The translations under genes were made by a program, and so were the position numbers. Source: Oscillospiraceae bacterium (GTDB lineage: Bacteria; Bacillota; Clostridia; Oscillospirales; Oscillospiraceae). Taken from it: DNA of 49,941 nucleotides. The stretch covers positions 1 to 49,941 of the forward strand of contig JAAWQM010000016.1 of assembly GCA_022800525.1 (NCBI GenBank). Reading direction: 5' to 3'. Numbering within the stretch: the first letter of the stretch is position 1; every line of letters starts with the position of its first letter. The notes under the pieces are model-generated. The model was not told the origin of the DNA. It did no database searches and saw only the letters and a list, made by a program, of their open reading frames with translations. Shown here in pieces: positions 35,357-42,822 of the stretch.

Positions 35357-35641
35357 TCAGCCGAAAAAGCGGCGGAAGAGGCCGCCCTGATTGTTCCTGG
35401 GCATCCGGTCCTCATAGAGGAGGGTGTGGATGGACCCGTCCACATGGAGCTCGCCGCCGTCCAGGTTCAGCTTGCCGATGTGCAGGCCGGCGCCGCCCAC
35501 CACCAGGGTGCCGGCGGTGGTGTTCATTACGATCTCTTCCTCGTCGAAGCGCTCCACTTCCTCCACGCCGGAGACCAGCAGGCGTTCCCGCCCGTCCAGC
35601 TCCAGGCGGTGCTGCATGGAGCCCATTTCCTCATAAGCCAT
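35357..35641 (-). CDS. yabP: Sporulation protein YabP
   Basis: A 94-residue soluble protein of the YabP/YqfC family: MQHRLELDGRERLLVSGVEE, then IVMNTTAGTLVVGGAGLHIG and LNLDGGELHVDGSI. YabP is made in the mother cell under sigma-E in B. subtilis and acts with YabQ. The ribosome site is an unusual G-run (GGGGGG, 9 bases before ATG) that can be hidden in a hairpin with CCCCCC at 35651-35686. A sigma-E-like promoter lies just upstream, so it need not depend on the distant hup promoter. Confidence 0.93.
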   Translation of the reverse strand: MAYEEMGSMQHRLELDGRERLLVSGVEEVERFDEEEIVMNTTAGTLVVGGAGLHIGKLNLDGGELHVDGSIHTLLYEDRMPRNNQGGLFRRFFG

Positions 35642-35650
35642 ACTTTTTTA

Positions 35651-35686
35651 CCCCCCATATCCATGTTACTCCATGTATATGGGGGG
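35651..35686 (-). repeat. Hairpin covering the yabP ribosome site
   Basis: CCCCCCATAT (35651-35660) and ATATGGGGGG (35677-35686) are perfect 10-base arms. On the mRNA the G-run at the 3' arm is the only Shine-Dalgarno-like sequence before yabP, so the hairpin could restrict its translation. Confidence 0.6.
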
Positions 35687-35702
35687 GATGTCCTATTTAT
35701 GA
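35673..35702 (-). promoter_or_regulatory. Candidate sigma-E promoter of yabP-yabQ
   Basis: On the minus strand TCATAAA (35696-35702) and CATATACAT (35673-35681) are separated by 14 bases, close to the Bacillus sigma-E pattern KMATATT-N14-CATACAAT. yabP is a sigma-E gene in B. subtilis, which supports the reading. The match is partial. Confidence 0.45.
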
Positions 35703-35736
35703 CTGGTTGGTTCTTCTTCTGCGCTGCGGGCGGGGG

Positions 35737-35962
35737 CTTACTTTTCCCTTGCAGGAAAAGTAACAAAAGCGCCCTCAAGGGGGCGGACCCCCTTGAGAAT
35801 CCCCTGAATGACGGGGGTGTTGATTTTTCCCTCCGGCGATACCCTGTTTTGTTCTGACCCAACGCCTTGTTGGTGCGCCGGTCTTCTGCGGCTACCCACG
35901 GGGTCTATTGATAGATTTCGCTGCGGCGCCGCTTCTTCAATCGGTCTGCATCCGCCGCCGGT
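35737..35962 (+). repeat. Dispersed modular repeat, copy C (module 2)
   Basis: The 395-base gap between the methyltransferase and yabP (35642-36036) holds this copy. The end hairpin TTACTTTTCC/GGAAAAGTAA (35738-35763), then CTCAAGGGGG/CCCCCTTGAG (35774-35797), then GCGCCGGTCTTCTGCGGCTACCCACGGG match the minus strand of copy A (2490-2708) in order. Its orientation is opposite to transcription of the surrounding operon. From about 35963 to 36036 nothing further is recognised. Confidence 0.82.
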
Positions 35963-36036
35963 CATGCGGCGGACACCGGCCGGGCGGGGAATGGCCGAGA
36001 GGCTGGGCGTATTTCTGCCGCAGGAAAGAACAGTTT

Positions 36037-36864
36037 TTATTTGCGGACAAGCTTTCGGTAGTTATAGGCGTTACCGCCCTGGCGGGTTTTATAGCCGAAA
36101 TACTCAAATCCCCGGGAAATCAACTCCCTGTCCGGCGTGGTGGATCGGAATCCATCATCACCATCGCAGCAGACGATCCATCCGCCGTTTTTGGTTACGC
36201 GGGCCATTTCCGCTATTTCCTCATCATAAAAGTCGCCAACCACATGGCCGCTGCATACGACATCAAAAGTATCCGCTTCATAGGGCAGGCAGAGAATCTC
36301 CCCGTCCAGAACCTTTACATTGGAGATCCCTTTCCGTTTGATTTTGTCCCGCATAAATTCCCTGAGCTGGCCGCAGGGGTCGCTGGCATAAACCTGTTTT
36401 GCGTATTTCGCCGCCGCGAAAGCCAGCCGTCCTGTGCCGGAACCCACATCCAAAACAATTTTCCCTTCCAGGTCTACCAGCTCATAGAGCCGCTGGGGGT
36501 CCCAGTAGCGGATGTAATCCAGCTTTTCCATGACCTCCGGGTCGGCATAGACCACGAAGCATTCCAATGCAGCCAGCAAGGCGATTTCTGCCTCCCTGGC
36601 CTCCGCCGCGCTGACCGCATCAGCCTTCGGGATGTGTAAGCGATCCAGAAAATCCGTAACCTCCGGGGCCTTTTTCCGGCAGTAACCGGCAATATAGGGC
36701 CGTTTGCTCAAAGCTTTCGCCAGGTCCGCCTTGTAATCCCGGTTTTTGTCGTACCAGGAGATCTCCTGCGTGATCACATAACGGATGATCCATCGGTCAA
36801 AGAGCAAAAAGATATCCAAAGTATAATCTTCCGGGCGGATCCAGTAAAATGGTTGCTCAGCCAT
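36037..36864 (-). CDS. Class I SAM-dependent methyltransferase
   Basis: The 275-residue protein has a helical N-terminal part (to about 125, with YIRYWDPQRLYEL) and a Rossmann methyltransferase core: motif I VLDVGSGTGRLAFAAA (SAM loop), an acidic residue in VYASDPCGQ, and CLPYEADTFDVVCSGHVVGD. The substrate is unknown. It interrupts the conserved rqcP-yabP order, has lower GC than its neighbours, and has a strong promoter of its own with an 18-codon leader ORF and alternative hairpins over its ribosome site (GGAGG, 9 bases before ATG). This arrangement resembles inducible resistance methyltransferases, but the sequence does not prove a resistance role. Confidence 0.85.
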   Translation of the reverse strand: MAEQPFYWIRPEDYTLDIFLLFDRWIIRYVITQEISWYDKNRDYKADLAKALSKRPYIAGYCRKKAPEVTDFLDRLHIPKADAVSAAEAREAEIALLAALECFVVYADPEVMEKLDYIRYWDPQRLYELVDLEGKIVLDVGSGTGRLAFAAAKYAKQVYASDPCGQLREFMRDKIKRKGISNVKVLDGEILCLPYEADTFDVVCSGHVVGDFYDEEIAEMARVTKNGGWIVCCDGDDGFRSTTPDRELISRGFEYFGYKTRQGGNAYNYRKLVRK

Positions 36865-36906
36865 ATTTCCTCCAGTTTCCGGAGGGTTATTTTGTAAAAA
36901 CCCTCC
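36865..36906 (-). promoter_or_regulatory. Mutually exclusive hairpins at the methyltransferase RBS
   Basis: In the mRNA, segment 1 GGAGGGTT (36899-36906 on the plus strand) can pair with segment 2 AACCCTCC (36881-36888). Segment 2 can instead pair through CCTCC with segment 3, the GGAGG ribosome site (36869-36873), around a GGAAACT loop. Segment 1 is inside the leader ORF, whose stop codon touches segment 2. A ribosome on the leader would change which hairpin forms. Direction of control is not certain. Confidence 0.6.
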
Positions 36907-36943
36907 TTGTTGTTTTGGTGTTCATTTTGGCTGTATACGTCAT
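36887..36943 (-). CDS. Candidate leader peptide, 18 residues
   Basis: The ORF encodes MTYTAKMNTKTTRRVFTK and stops with TAA inside the attenuator hairpin. GGGAG lies eight bases before its ATG, and the promoter at 37015-37043 places the transcript start about 65 bases upstream. It is too short to be found by size. I recognise no published stalling motif, although Arg-Arg-Val-Phe near the end coincides with hairpin segment 1. Confidence 0.5.
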   Translation of the reverse strand: MTYTAKMNTKTTRRVFTK

Positions 36944-37014
36944 GAAAAACACTCCCTTTCTTTTATTTTAAGGCAATTTGCAGTTTTCAACAAGCAAATA
37001 TAGCCTACAGCGCC

Positions 37015-37043
37015 ATTATAGCATTTTTTTGAATATGATTCAA
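37015..37043 (-). promoter_or_regulatory. Strong promoter of the methyltransferase
   Basis: On the minus strand TTGAAT (37038-37043) and a perfect TATAAT (37015-37020) are exactly 17 bases apart, in an AT-rich stretch following rqcP. It is among the best vegetative promoters in the window. Confidence 0.75.
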
Positions 37044-37125
37044 GCTTTTCTCTCTGTGGACCGGGGAATCAGGACAATTTACTCACAATTTGTCTGTTTA
37101 TTCAATTGCCGGGCCGCAGCCCCCC

Positions 37126-37374
37126 TTATGACGGTCCGACCTCCCGATACATCGCCGCAGCCTCCGCCTTCCCGGCGTTCTCCACCACCGACACAACCTC
37201 TACCGTCAGCGTCCGCTGGCCGAAGCGGATGCTGATGACATCCCCCTCCTTGACCTCATACGACGCGCGGGCCGTTTTCCCGTTCACGCTCACCCGCTCA
37301 TTGTCACACGCCTCATTGGCCACCGTCCGCCGCTTGATGAGCCGGGATACCTTTAAATATTTGTCCAGCCGCAT
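37126..37374 (-). CDS. rqcP: S4-domain protein RqcP (YabO)
   Basis: An 82-residue S4 RNA-binding protein starting MRLDKYLKVSRLIKRRTVAN, with VSVNGKTARASYEVKEGDVI. RqcP works with RqcH in adding alanine tails to stalled nascent chains on the 50S subunit. The ATG at 37374 has AAGGAG seven bases upstream; a longer frame to 37428 lacks a site. It follows hup by 65 bases. Normally yabP would come next; here the methyltransferase and repeat copy C intervene. Confidence 0.93.
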   Translation of the reverse strand: MRLDKYLKVSRLIKRRTVANEACDNERVSVNGKTARASYEVKEGDVISIRFGQRTLTVEVVSVVENAGKAEAAAMYREVGPS

Positions 37375-37439
37375 GGCCTTCTCCTTTCGTGAAAGCAGGG
37401 GGCGCGGCCAGCGCCGCGCCCCCCTCAAATGAATATTCC

Positions 37440-37715
37440 TTACTTCGCGACGACGTCCTTCAGCGCCTTGCCGGGCTTGAAGGCGGGTACCTTCGTGGCG
37501 GCGATGGGAACGGGCTCCTTGGTCTTGGGGTTCAGGCCCATACGGGCCTCCCGCTTCTTCACCTCAAAAGTGCCAAAGCCTACCAGCCGGATCTCCTCGC
37601 CCTGGGCCAGCGTATCAGAGATGACGTCCAGAACGGCGGTGATCGCGGCCTCGGAATCCTTCTTGGACAGGCCGGCCTTCTCCGCTACGGCGCTAATCAG
37701 TTCAGACTTGTTCAT
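37440..37715 (-). CDS. hup: HU-type DNA-binding protein
   Basis: A 91-residue nucleoid protein: MNKSELISAVAEKAGLSKKD, then VGFGTFEVKKREARMGLNP with the proline-tipped DNA-binding arm ending KVPAFKPGKALKD. It is complete and canonical. Ribosome site AAAGGAG. It is the first gene of the hup-to-divIC block and has its own promoter. Confidence 0.98.
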   Translation of the reverse strand: MNKSELISAVAEKAGLSKKDSEAAITAVLDVISDTLAQGEEIRLVGFGTFEVKKREARMGLNPKTKEPVPIAATKVPAFKPGKALKDVVAK

Positions 37716-37797
37716 TTGGGTTTGCTCCTTTTAACATTTCTTTAGTTTTTGTATCCAGAACGTCCCCAAATTGCGGGACGCCTGCTTCGCTCCACCT

Positions 37798-37826
37798 AAT
37801 CTAACATACTTTTCCCTCACTTGCAA
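37798..37826 (-). promoter_or_regulatory. Promoter of hup
   Basis: On the minus strand TTGCAA (37821-37826) and TAGATT (37798-37803) are 17 bases apart. The leader that follows contains a CGTCCC/GGGACG hairpin (37761-37780). The remainder of 37716-38053 is AT-rich and otherwise holds only the divergent promoter at 37954. Confidence 0.6.
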
Positions 37827-37953
37827 GACTTTTATCCCAAAAATCCTGAATTTTCCTGGAAATTTTAGCCTGAACCGCAAAATTTTTACGCTGGAAGGCT
37901 CTCTTTCCACAAATTTCCACCTCCATAACCGCGCGATCTGCTGAAAGAAATCG

Positions 37954-37982
37954 TTGACAATCCTTGAGGGGATGGCTAAACT
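37954..37982 (+). promoter_or_regulatory. Promoter of the Sel1-repeat gene
   Basis: A perfect TTGACA (37954-37959) and TAAACT (37977-37982) are 17 bases apart, about 65 bases before the start codon. Confidence 0.65.
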
Positions 37983-38053
37983 ATAGAAATAGAAAAGGAG
38001 TGGAGCGCCCGGCGGCGGATGCCGCAGGGGTGAAACATACAGGAAAGGATGAA

Positions 38054-41000
38054 ATGCCAATGTCTGCGGAAGAAAACAGGGAAATGCTGCCCAATGAGCA
38101 GGATTCCATTACGGTATACTTCAATCCACAGCTGCTCCAGACCCTCTCCGCCCGGTCGGAGGAGAAGCGGCAGAACCTGCGGGAACTGGAGACCGCCGCG
38201 GGAGACGGCGACCTGGAGGCCGCCTATCAGCTGGGCCGGGACTACTGCTTCGGCGAGGAGAGCACCCCCCGGGACGAGGAGCGGGGCTTCTACTGGTTCT
38301 CCAGGGCTGCGGAGGGCGGGCACATCGCCGCCCAGCACGGCCTGGGACTGTGCTACTCCCGGGGCTACGGCACGGAGAAGGACCCGGCCAAGGCGCTGGC
38401 CATGTTCCGGGCCGCTGCCGAGGAGGGATATCTCCCCGCTGTGTGCGAGCTGGGGCTGTGCTACGAGCTGGGCGCCGGCGTGGAGATGGACAAGGAGAGG
38501 GCCGCCGCCTATTACCGGGAGGCCGCTGAGGGGGAGTACGCCCCCGCCCAGTGCAACCTGGGGTTCTTCTACTATCGCGGCATCGGCGTCCAGGAGGACG
38601 ACGAGCAGGCCGCCATGTGGTTCGCCAAGGCTGCCCAGCAGGACTACCCCCGCGCCCAGATGCTGCTGGGGGAGTGTTATGAGAACGGCTACGGCGTGGA
38701 GAAGGACGAGGAGAAGGCAGTCCGGCTCTACCGCGCCGCCCATGAACAGGGCTTCGATGGCGGCACCTGCGCGTTAGGGTGCTGCTATGACCGGGGAGTC
38801 GGCGTGGAGGAGGACGAGGCCGAGGCCGCCAGGCTCTTCCTGGAGGCCGCCCGCCAGGAGTACCCCAGGGGCCAGTATCTGGCGGCGCAGTGCTACGACT
38901 ACGGCCACGGGGTTGAGAAGGACGAGGCCAGGGCGGTGGAGCTCTACCGCGCCGCCCACAAAAACGGATATGTCCCCGCCACCTGCGCCCTGGGGCTGTG
39001 CTACGAGCTGGGCACCGGCGTGGAGACGGACAAGCAGCTGGCGGCGGAGCTGTACCTGGAGGCCGCCAACGCCGGATACGCTCCTGCCCAGTGCAACCTG
39101 GGCTACTGCTATTACCAGGGCATCGGCATCCCGGAGAACAACGAGGAGGCGGTGAAGTGGTTCTCCCAGGCGGCGGAGCAGGAGTACCCGAGGGCGCTGA
39201 ACCTGCTGGGGGAGTGCTACGATTTCGGCTATGGGATCGAGAAGGACCCGGACAAGGCCGCCAAGCTCTACCGCGCCGCCAGCGACAAGGGACACGTCCC
39301 CGCCATCTGCTCTCTGGGCCTGTGCTATGAGATTGGACGCGGGGTGGAGAAGGACCTGGACAAGGCCGTGGAGCTCTACCGCAGGGCCGCCGAAGCGGGG
39401 GACGCCCGCGCCCAGTGCAATCTGGGCTTCTGTTACTACCAGGGCATCGGCGTGGAGGAGGACGACGCCCAGGCGGTGCAATGGTTCGCCAAATCAGCAG
39501 AGCAGGACTACCCCAGGGCCCTGAGCCTGCTGGGGGAGTGCTACGACGGCGGCTTCGGCGTGGAGAAGGACCCGGTCAGGGCGGCGGAGCTGTTCCAGTC
39601 CGCCAGCGACAAGGGCAGTATCACCGCCACCTGCTCTCTGGGGCTGTGCTACGAGCTGGGCACCGGCGTGGAGATGGACAAGGCCAGGGCCGTGGAGCTC
39701 TACCGCAGGGCCGCCGCGGGCGGTGACGCCCGCGCCCAGTGCAATCTGGGCTTCTGCCTCTATCAGGGCATCGGGGTGGAGATGGACGACGCCGGGGCCG
39801 TGGAGTGGTTCCGGAAGGCGGCGGAACAGAATTACGCCCGCGCCCAGCAGCTGCTGGGGGAGTGCTATGAGAACGGCTACGGTGTGGAGGAGGACGGCGC
39901 GCAGGCCGCCCGGCTCTACGCCCAGTCCCATGAGAATGGATACATCCCCGCCACCTGCGCCCTGGGGCTCTGCTATGAGACCGGCTGCGGCGTGGAGCGG
40001 GACCTGGAGCGGGCGGTGGCCCTTTACCGTCAGGCGGCGGAAGCGGGATTCCCCCGGGCGCAATGCAACCTGGGCTACTGCTACTACCGGGGCATCGGCG
40101 TCCAGGAGGACGACGCCCAGGCGTTCCAATGGTTCTCCAAGGCCGCCGAAAAAGGGTTTTTGCGGGCCCGGCATCTGTTGGGAGAGTGCTATGACAACGG
40201 TTACGGCGTGGAGCAGGACGAGGCTGAGGCCGCAAGGCTCTACCAGATCAACCACGACGCCGGTTACATCCCCTCCACCTGCGCCCTGGGCGTGTGCTAT
40301 GAGTTCGGCACCGGGGTGACGATGGACAAGGCCGAGGCCGTGCGGCTGTACCGCCTTGCGGCGGAGGCGGGGTACGTACGGGCCCAGTGCAACCTGGGCT
40401 ACTGCTACTACCGGGGCATCGGAACGGTGGAGGACAACGATTTCGCCGTGCAGTGGTTCTCCAAGGCCGCCGGGGCGGGCAGCGGACGGGCCCAGCAGCT
40501 GCTGGGCGAATGCTACGAGAACGGCTACGGCGTGGAGAAGGACGCGGCCAGGGCCGCCCAGCTCTACCGCCAGTCCCATGAGAACGGCCACTTGCCGGGG
40601 ACCTGCTGCCTGGGGCTGTGCTATGAGCTGGGCTCCGGGGTGGAGGAGGACAAGCAGGAGGCTGTCCGGCTCTACCGTCAGGCGGCGGAGAAAGGCTACG
40701 CCAGGGCCCAGTGCTGTCTGGGCTTCTTCTACTACCACGGCATAGCGGTGGAGGAGGACAACGACGAGGCGTTCCGCTGGTTTGAGCTGGCCGCGCGGCA
40801 GGGCTACCACCGGGCGGAGTTCTACCTGGGCGAGTGCTATGAGAACGGCTACGGCGTGAAAGCGGATCAGACGGAGGCATACCAGTGGTACAAGAAGGCC
40901 CACGACGGCGGCTACCGCGGCGCGGCCTGCGCCCTGGGCCAGTGCTGCGAGGAGGGCCGGGGCGTGCGGAAGGATCTGGCGCAGGCCGCAGAGCTCTATC

Positions 41001-41203
41001 AGGAGGCGGCGGACCAGGAGGACGCCGACGGCCAGTACCGCCTGGGGGCCTGCTACGAGAAGGGGGCGGGCGTCCGCCGCGATCTGGCGAAGGCCCGCGC
41101 GCTGTACCAGCTGGCGGCGGAGCAGAACCACAGGAAGGCGAAGGAGGCTCTGAAGAAGCTGAAAAAGCCGGGGCTGCTGGGCGGACTGCTGGGGAGGAAA
41201 TAG
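38054..41203 (+). CDS. Giant Sel1-repeat protein, about 27 repeats
   Basis: This 1,049-residue protein is almost wholly made of 36-residue Sel1-like (TPR-type) repeats, about 27 in number. Each has the form GxCYxxGxGVExDxxxAxxLY followed by an alpha-helical half. They fall into three classes, a (GLCYELGTGVE), b (GFCYYQGIGVEEDD...WF) and c (GECYENGYGVEKD), which recur as a 108-residue a-b-c unit seven times. One unit near residues 235-305 lacks class a. No signal peptide or membrane segment is seen, so a cytoplasmic protein-binding scaffold is likely. The start at 38054 has AAAGGAT; an ATG two codons later is possible. No partner gene adjoins it. Confidence 0.88.
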   Translation: MPMSAEENREMLPNEQDSITVYFNPQLLQTLSARSEEKRQNLRELETAAGDGDLEAAYQLGRDYCFGEESTPRDEERGFYWFSRAAEGGHIAAQHGLGLCYSRGYGTEKDPAKALAMFRAAAEEGYLPAVCELGLCYELGAGVEMDKERAAAYYREAAEGEYAPAQCNLGFFYYRGIGVQEDDEQAAMWFAKAAQQDYPRAQMLLGECYENGYGVEKDEEKAVRLYRAAHEQGFDGGTCALGCCYDRGVGVEEDEAEAARLFLEAARQEYPRGQYLAAQCYDYGHGVEKDEARAVELYRAAHKNGYVPATCALGLCYELGTGVETDKQLAAELYLEAANAGYAPAQCNLGYCYYQGIGIPENNEEAVKWFSQAAEQEYPRALNLLGECYDFGYGIEKDPDKAAKLYRAASDKGHVPAICSLGLCYEIGRGVEKDLDKAVELYRRAAEAGDARAQCNLGFCYYQGIGVEEDDAQAVQWFAKSAEQDYPRALSLLGECYDGGFGVEKDPVRAAELFQSASDKGSITATCSLGLCYELGTGVEMDKARAVELYRRAAAGGDARAQCNLGFCLYQGIGVEMDDAGAVEWFRKAAEQNYARAQQLLGECYENGYGVEEDGAQAARLYAQSHENGYIPATCALGLCYETGCGVERDLERAVALYRQAAEAGFPRAQCNLGYCYYRGIGVQEDDAQAFQWFSKAAEKGFLRARHLLGECYDNGYGVEQDEAEAARLYQINHDAGYIPSTCALGVCYEFGTGVTMDKAEAVRLYRLAAEAGYVRAQCNLGYCYYRGIGTVEDNDFAVQWFSKAAGAGSGRAQQLLGECYENGYGVEKDAARAAQLYRQSHENGHLPGTCCLGLCYELGSGVEEDKQEAVRLYRQAAEKGYARAQCCLGFFYYHGIAVEEDNDEAFRWFELAARQGYHRAEFYLGECYENGYGVKADQTEAYQWYKKAHDGGYRGAACALGQCCEEGRGVRKDLAQAAELYQEAADQEDADGQYRLGACYEKGAGVRRDLAKARALYQLAAEQNHRKAKEALKKLKKPGLLGGLLGRK

Positions 41204-41212
41204 GGCCGGGAG

Positions 41213-41306
41213 GGCAGATTTCTCTGCCCGCAAACGGGAAATCAATTTTCAGCGCAGGAACCGGCAAACAGCGGAAACTGGGCGCCCCTGCAAAATTGAT
41301 TTCCCG
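41213..41306. repeat. Hairpin and long inverted repeat after the Sel1 gene
   Basis: GGGCAGA-TTTC-TCTGCCC (41212-41229) lies just after the stop. Next CGGGAAATCAATTTT (41235-41249) and its perfect complement (41292-41306) are 42 bases apart. The first may act as a weak terminator; the second has arms too AT-rich and a loop too large for a classic one. Confidence 0.55.
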
Positions 41307-41324
41307 TCCCGCGAAAACCCCTGC

Positions 41325-41353
41325 TTGCGTATTGGCGGAGATTATGCTAAACT
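41325..41353 (+). promoter_or_regulatory. Promoter of galM
   Basis: TTGCGT (41325-41330) and TAAACT (41348-41353) are 17 bases apart, about 35 bases before the galM ribosome site. Confidence 0.55.
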
Positions 41354-41395
41354 ATAACATGATCTGTCCTGCATAGGAAAAAAGGAGGAGATGCC

Positions 41396-42424
41396 ATGGC
41401 AGTAGAACGAGCGTCCTTCGGCGCGTCCGCAGACGGCAGAGCGATAGAGAAATATACCCTGCGCCAGGGAGCCCTGACAGCGGAGATCATCACCTACGGC
41501 GCGGCCCTGCGCGCTCTGTGGGTCCCGGGCCCGGACGGGAAACCTCTGGACGTGGTGCTGGGATACAGCGGTATCGCCGGATATGAGGAGAACGGCTGCT
41601 ACCTGGGAGCCGTCATCGGACGGTACGGCAACCGGATCGCCGGGGCCAGATGCCGTCTGGACGGCCAGGAGCTGACCCTGGTTCCCAACGAGGGGACCAA
41701 GCAGCTGCACGGCGGGCCCAACGGCTTTGACCGGCAGGTGTTCCAGCTGGAGGAGATGGGCGGGAGTCATGTGACCCTGAGCCATACCTCTCCTGACGGT
41801 CAGGGCGGCTTCCCCGGAACCCTTGCGCTGCGGGTGACCTATACCCTGACGGACAGCGCCCTGCGCCTGCGCTATGAGGCGGCCAGCGACAAGGCCACCT
41901 ACTGCAACATCACCAACCACAGCTATTTCAACCTCAACGGCGGCGGGGACGTGATGGACCACCGGCTCTGGCTGGCATCCCACCAGTTCACCCCCGTGGA
42001 CGGCGAGAGCATCCCATCCGCCATGTCCGCGCCTGTGGCGGGCACGCCCTTTGACTTCACTGTGGAGAAGACTCTGGGGCGGGACGTGGGGGCCGATGAC
42101 CAGCAGCTGCGCAGCGCGGGCGGGTACGACCACAATTTTGTGCTGGACCCGGCCCAGGGCCTGCGGCTGGCGGCGCGGCTCACCGGGGAGCGGGGCGTCA
42201 GCATGGAGTGCTGGACCCAGGCGCCTGGGGTGCAGCTGTATACCGGCAATTTTCTGGAGACCACAACCGGCAAGGACGGCGTACCCTACCGGCCCCGTCA
42301 GGCCGTGTGCCTGGAGACCCAGTACATCCCCGACAGCCCCAACCATCCCGAGTGGGGAGACATTGTCCTCCGGCCCGGACAGCGGTATGATATGACCACA
42401 GAGTACCGGTTCAGATGGACGTGA
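41396..42424 (+). CDS. galM: Aldose 1-epimerase (mutarotase)
   Basis: GalM interconverts alpha and beta anomers of galactose and other aldoses. The 342-residue protein has the family markers GRYGNRIAGARCRLDG, TKQLHGGPNGFDR (substrate His), the acid His in ITNHSYFNLNGGG, and the base Glu in CLETQYIPDSPNHPEW. AAAGGAGGAG precedes the ATG. It stands alone, with no galactose operon around it, and is followed 120 bases later by a small conserved-looking gene. Confidence 0.97.
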   Translation: MAVERASFGASADGRAIEKYTLRQGALTAEIITYGAALRALWVPGPDGKPLDVVLGYSGIAGYEENGCYLGAVIGRYGNRIAGARCRLDGQELTLVPNEGTKQLHGGPNGFDRQVFQLEEMGGSHVTLSHTSPDGQGGFPGTLALRVTYTLTDSALRLRYEAASDKATYCNITNHSYFNLNGGGDVMDHRLWLASHQFTPVDGESIPSAMSAPVAGTPFDFTVEKTLGRDVGADDQQLRSAGGYDHNFVLDPAQGLRLAARLTGERGVSMECWTQAPGVQLYTGNFLETTTGKDGVPYRPRQAVCLETQYIPDSPNHPEWGDIVLRPGQRYDMTTEYRFRWT

Positions 42425-42543
42425 GGGGGATGTCATCTGCCGGGGCGGAGCTGCCGCGGCAGGACGGCTGAAAATTTATCCTGCTGCCATGGAACCTTTT
42501 GGATTGGTTATCCGTCTATGTCTTTTGAAAGGAGGCTTGCGTG

Positions 42544-42690
42544 ATGGGCATGACCGGCAAACAGTTCAACAGCTATATCCGCCTGATCCTTTCCGCGTTG
42601 AAGGACATGCTCCAGGAAACCGATCCGGAAAAAAAGGCCGCCAAGGCCCAGGAGCTGCTGGACAATTTGCAGACGGCGCTGGCGGACTGA
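42544..42690 (+). CDS. Small acidic helical protein, 48 residues
   Basis: An ORF starting MGMTGKQFNSYIRLILSALK and ending LLDNLQTALAD has an excellent ribosome site (AAAGGAGG, 8 bases before ATG; a GTG one codon earlier is also possible). The protein is amphipathic and helical with KKAAKAQELL in its second half. I recall similar short proteins in Clostridia but know no function. It lies between galM and the surface-protein gene, with an AT-rich promoter region after it. Confidence 0.65.
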   Translation: MGMTGKQFNSYIRLILSALKDMLQETDPEKKAAKAQELLDNLQTALAD

Positions 42691-42706
42691 TACGGAAATT
42701 GTAACC

Positions 42707-42728
42707 AAAATGATGCAAAAATGATGCA
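42707..42728 (+). repeat. Tandem 11-base repeat upstream of the surface protein
   Basis: AAAATGATGCA occurs twice in direct succession, one helical turn apart, about 30 bases upstream of the -10 box of the next gene. The spacing suits a dimeric regulator, but no binding protein can be named. Confidence 0.5.
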
Positions 42729-42756
42729 GTTTTGATACCACCATTTCACAAATTTC

Positions 42757-42765
42757 TGGTATGAT
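42757..42765 (+). promoter_or_regulatory. Extended -10 promoter of the surface-protein gene
   Basis: TGG followed by TATGAT forms an extended -10 box. No good -35 is present at 17 bases, which suits activator dependence or the extended class. The start codon lies about 58 bases downstream. Confidence 0.45.
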
Positions 42766-42822
42766 ATGCCGGTAAACCGAGAGTGGACCGGAGTCCCGGT
42801 CCGGAGAAAGGAAGGAATGAAC

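Noticed and set aside
36037-36864. Methyltransferase as an Erm-type 23S rRNA enzyme
   Set aside because: The attenuator layout invites this, but the motifs and N-terminal region do not look like Erm, so I keep only a general methyltransferase call.
38335-41150. Regular 108- and 324-base periodicity taken as a tandem DNA repeat or CRISPR-like array
   Set aside because: The period is an exact multiple of codons and encodes Sel1 repeats in one open frame; there are no conserved short repeats with unique spacers.
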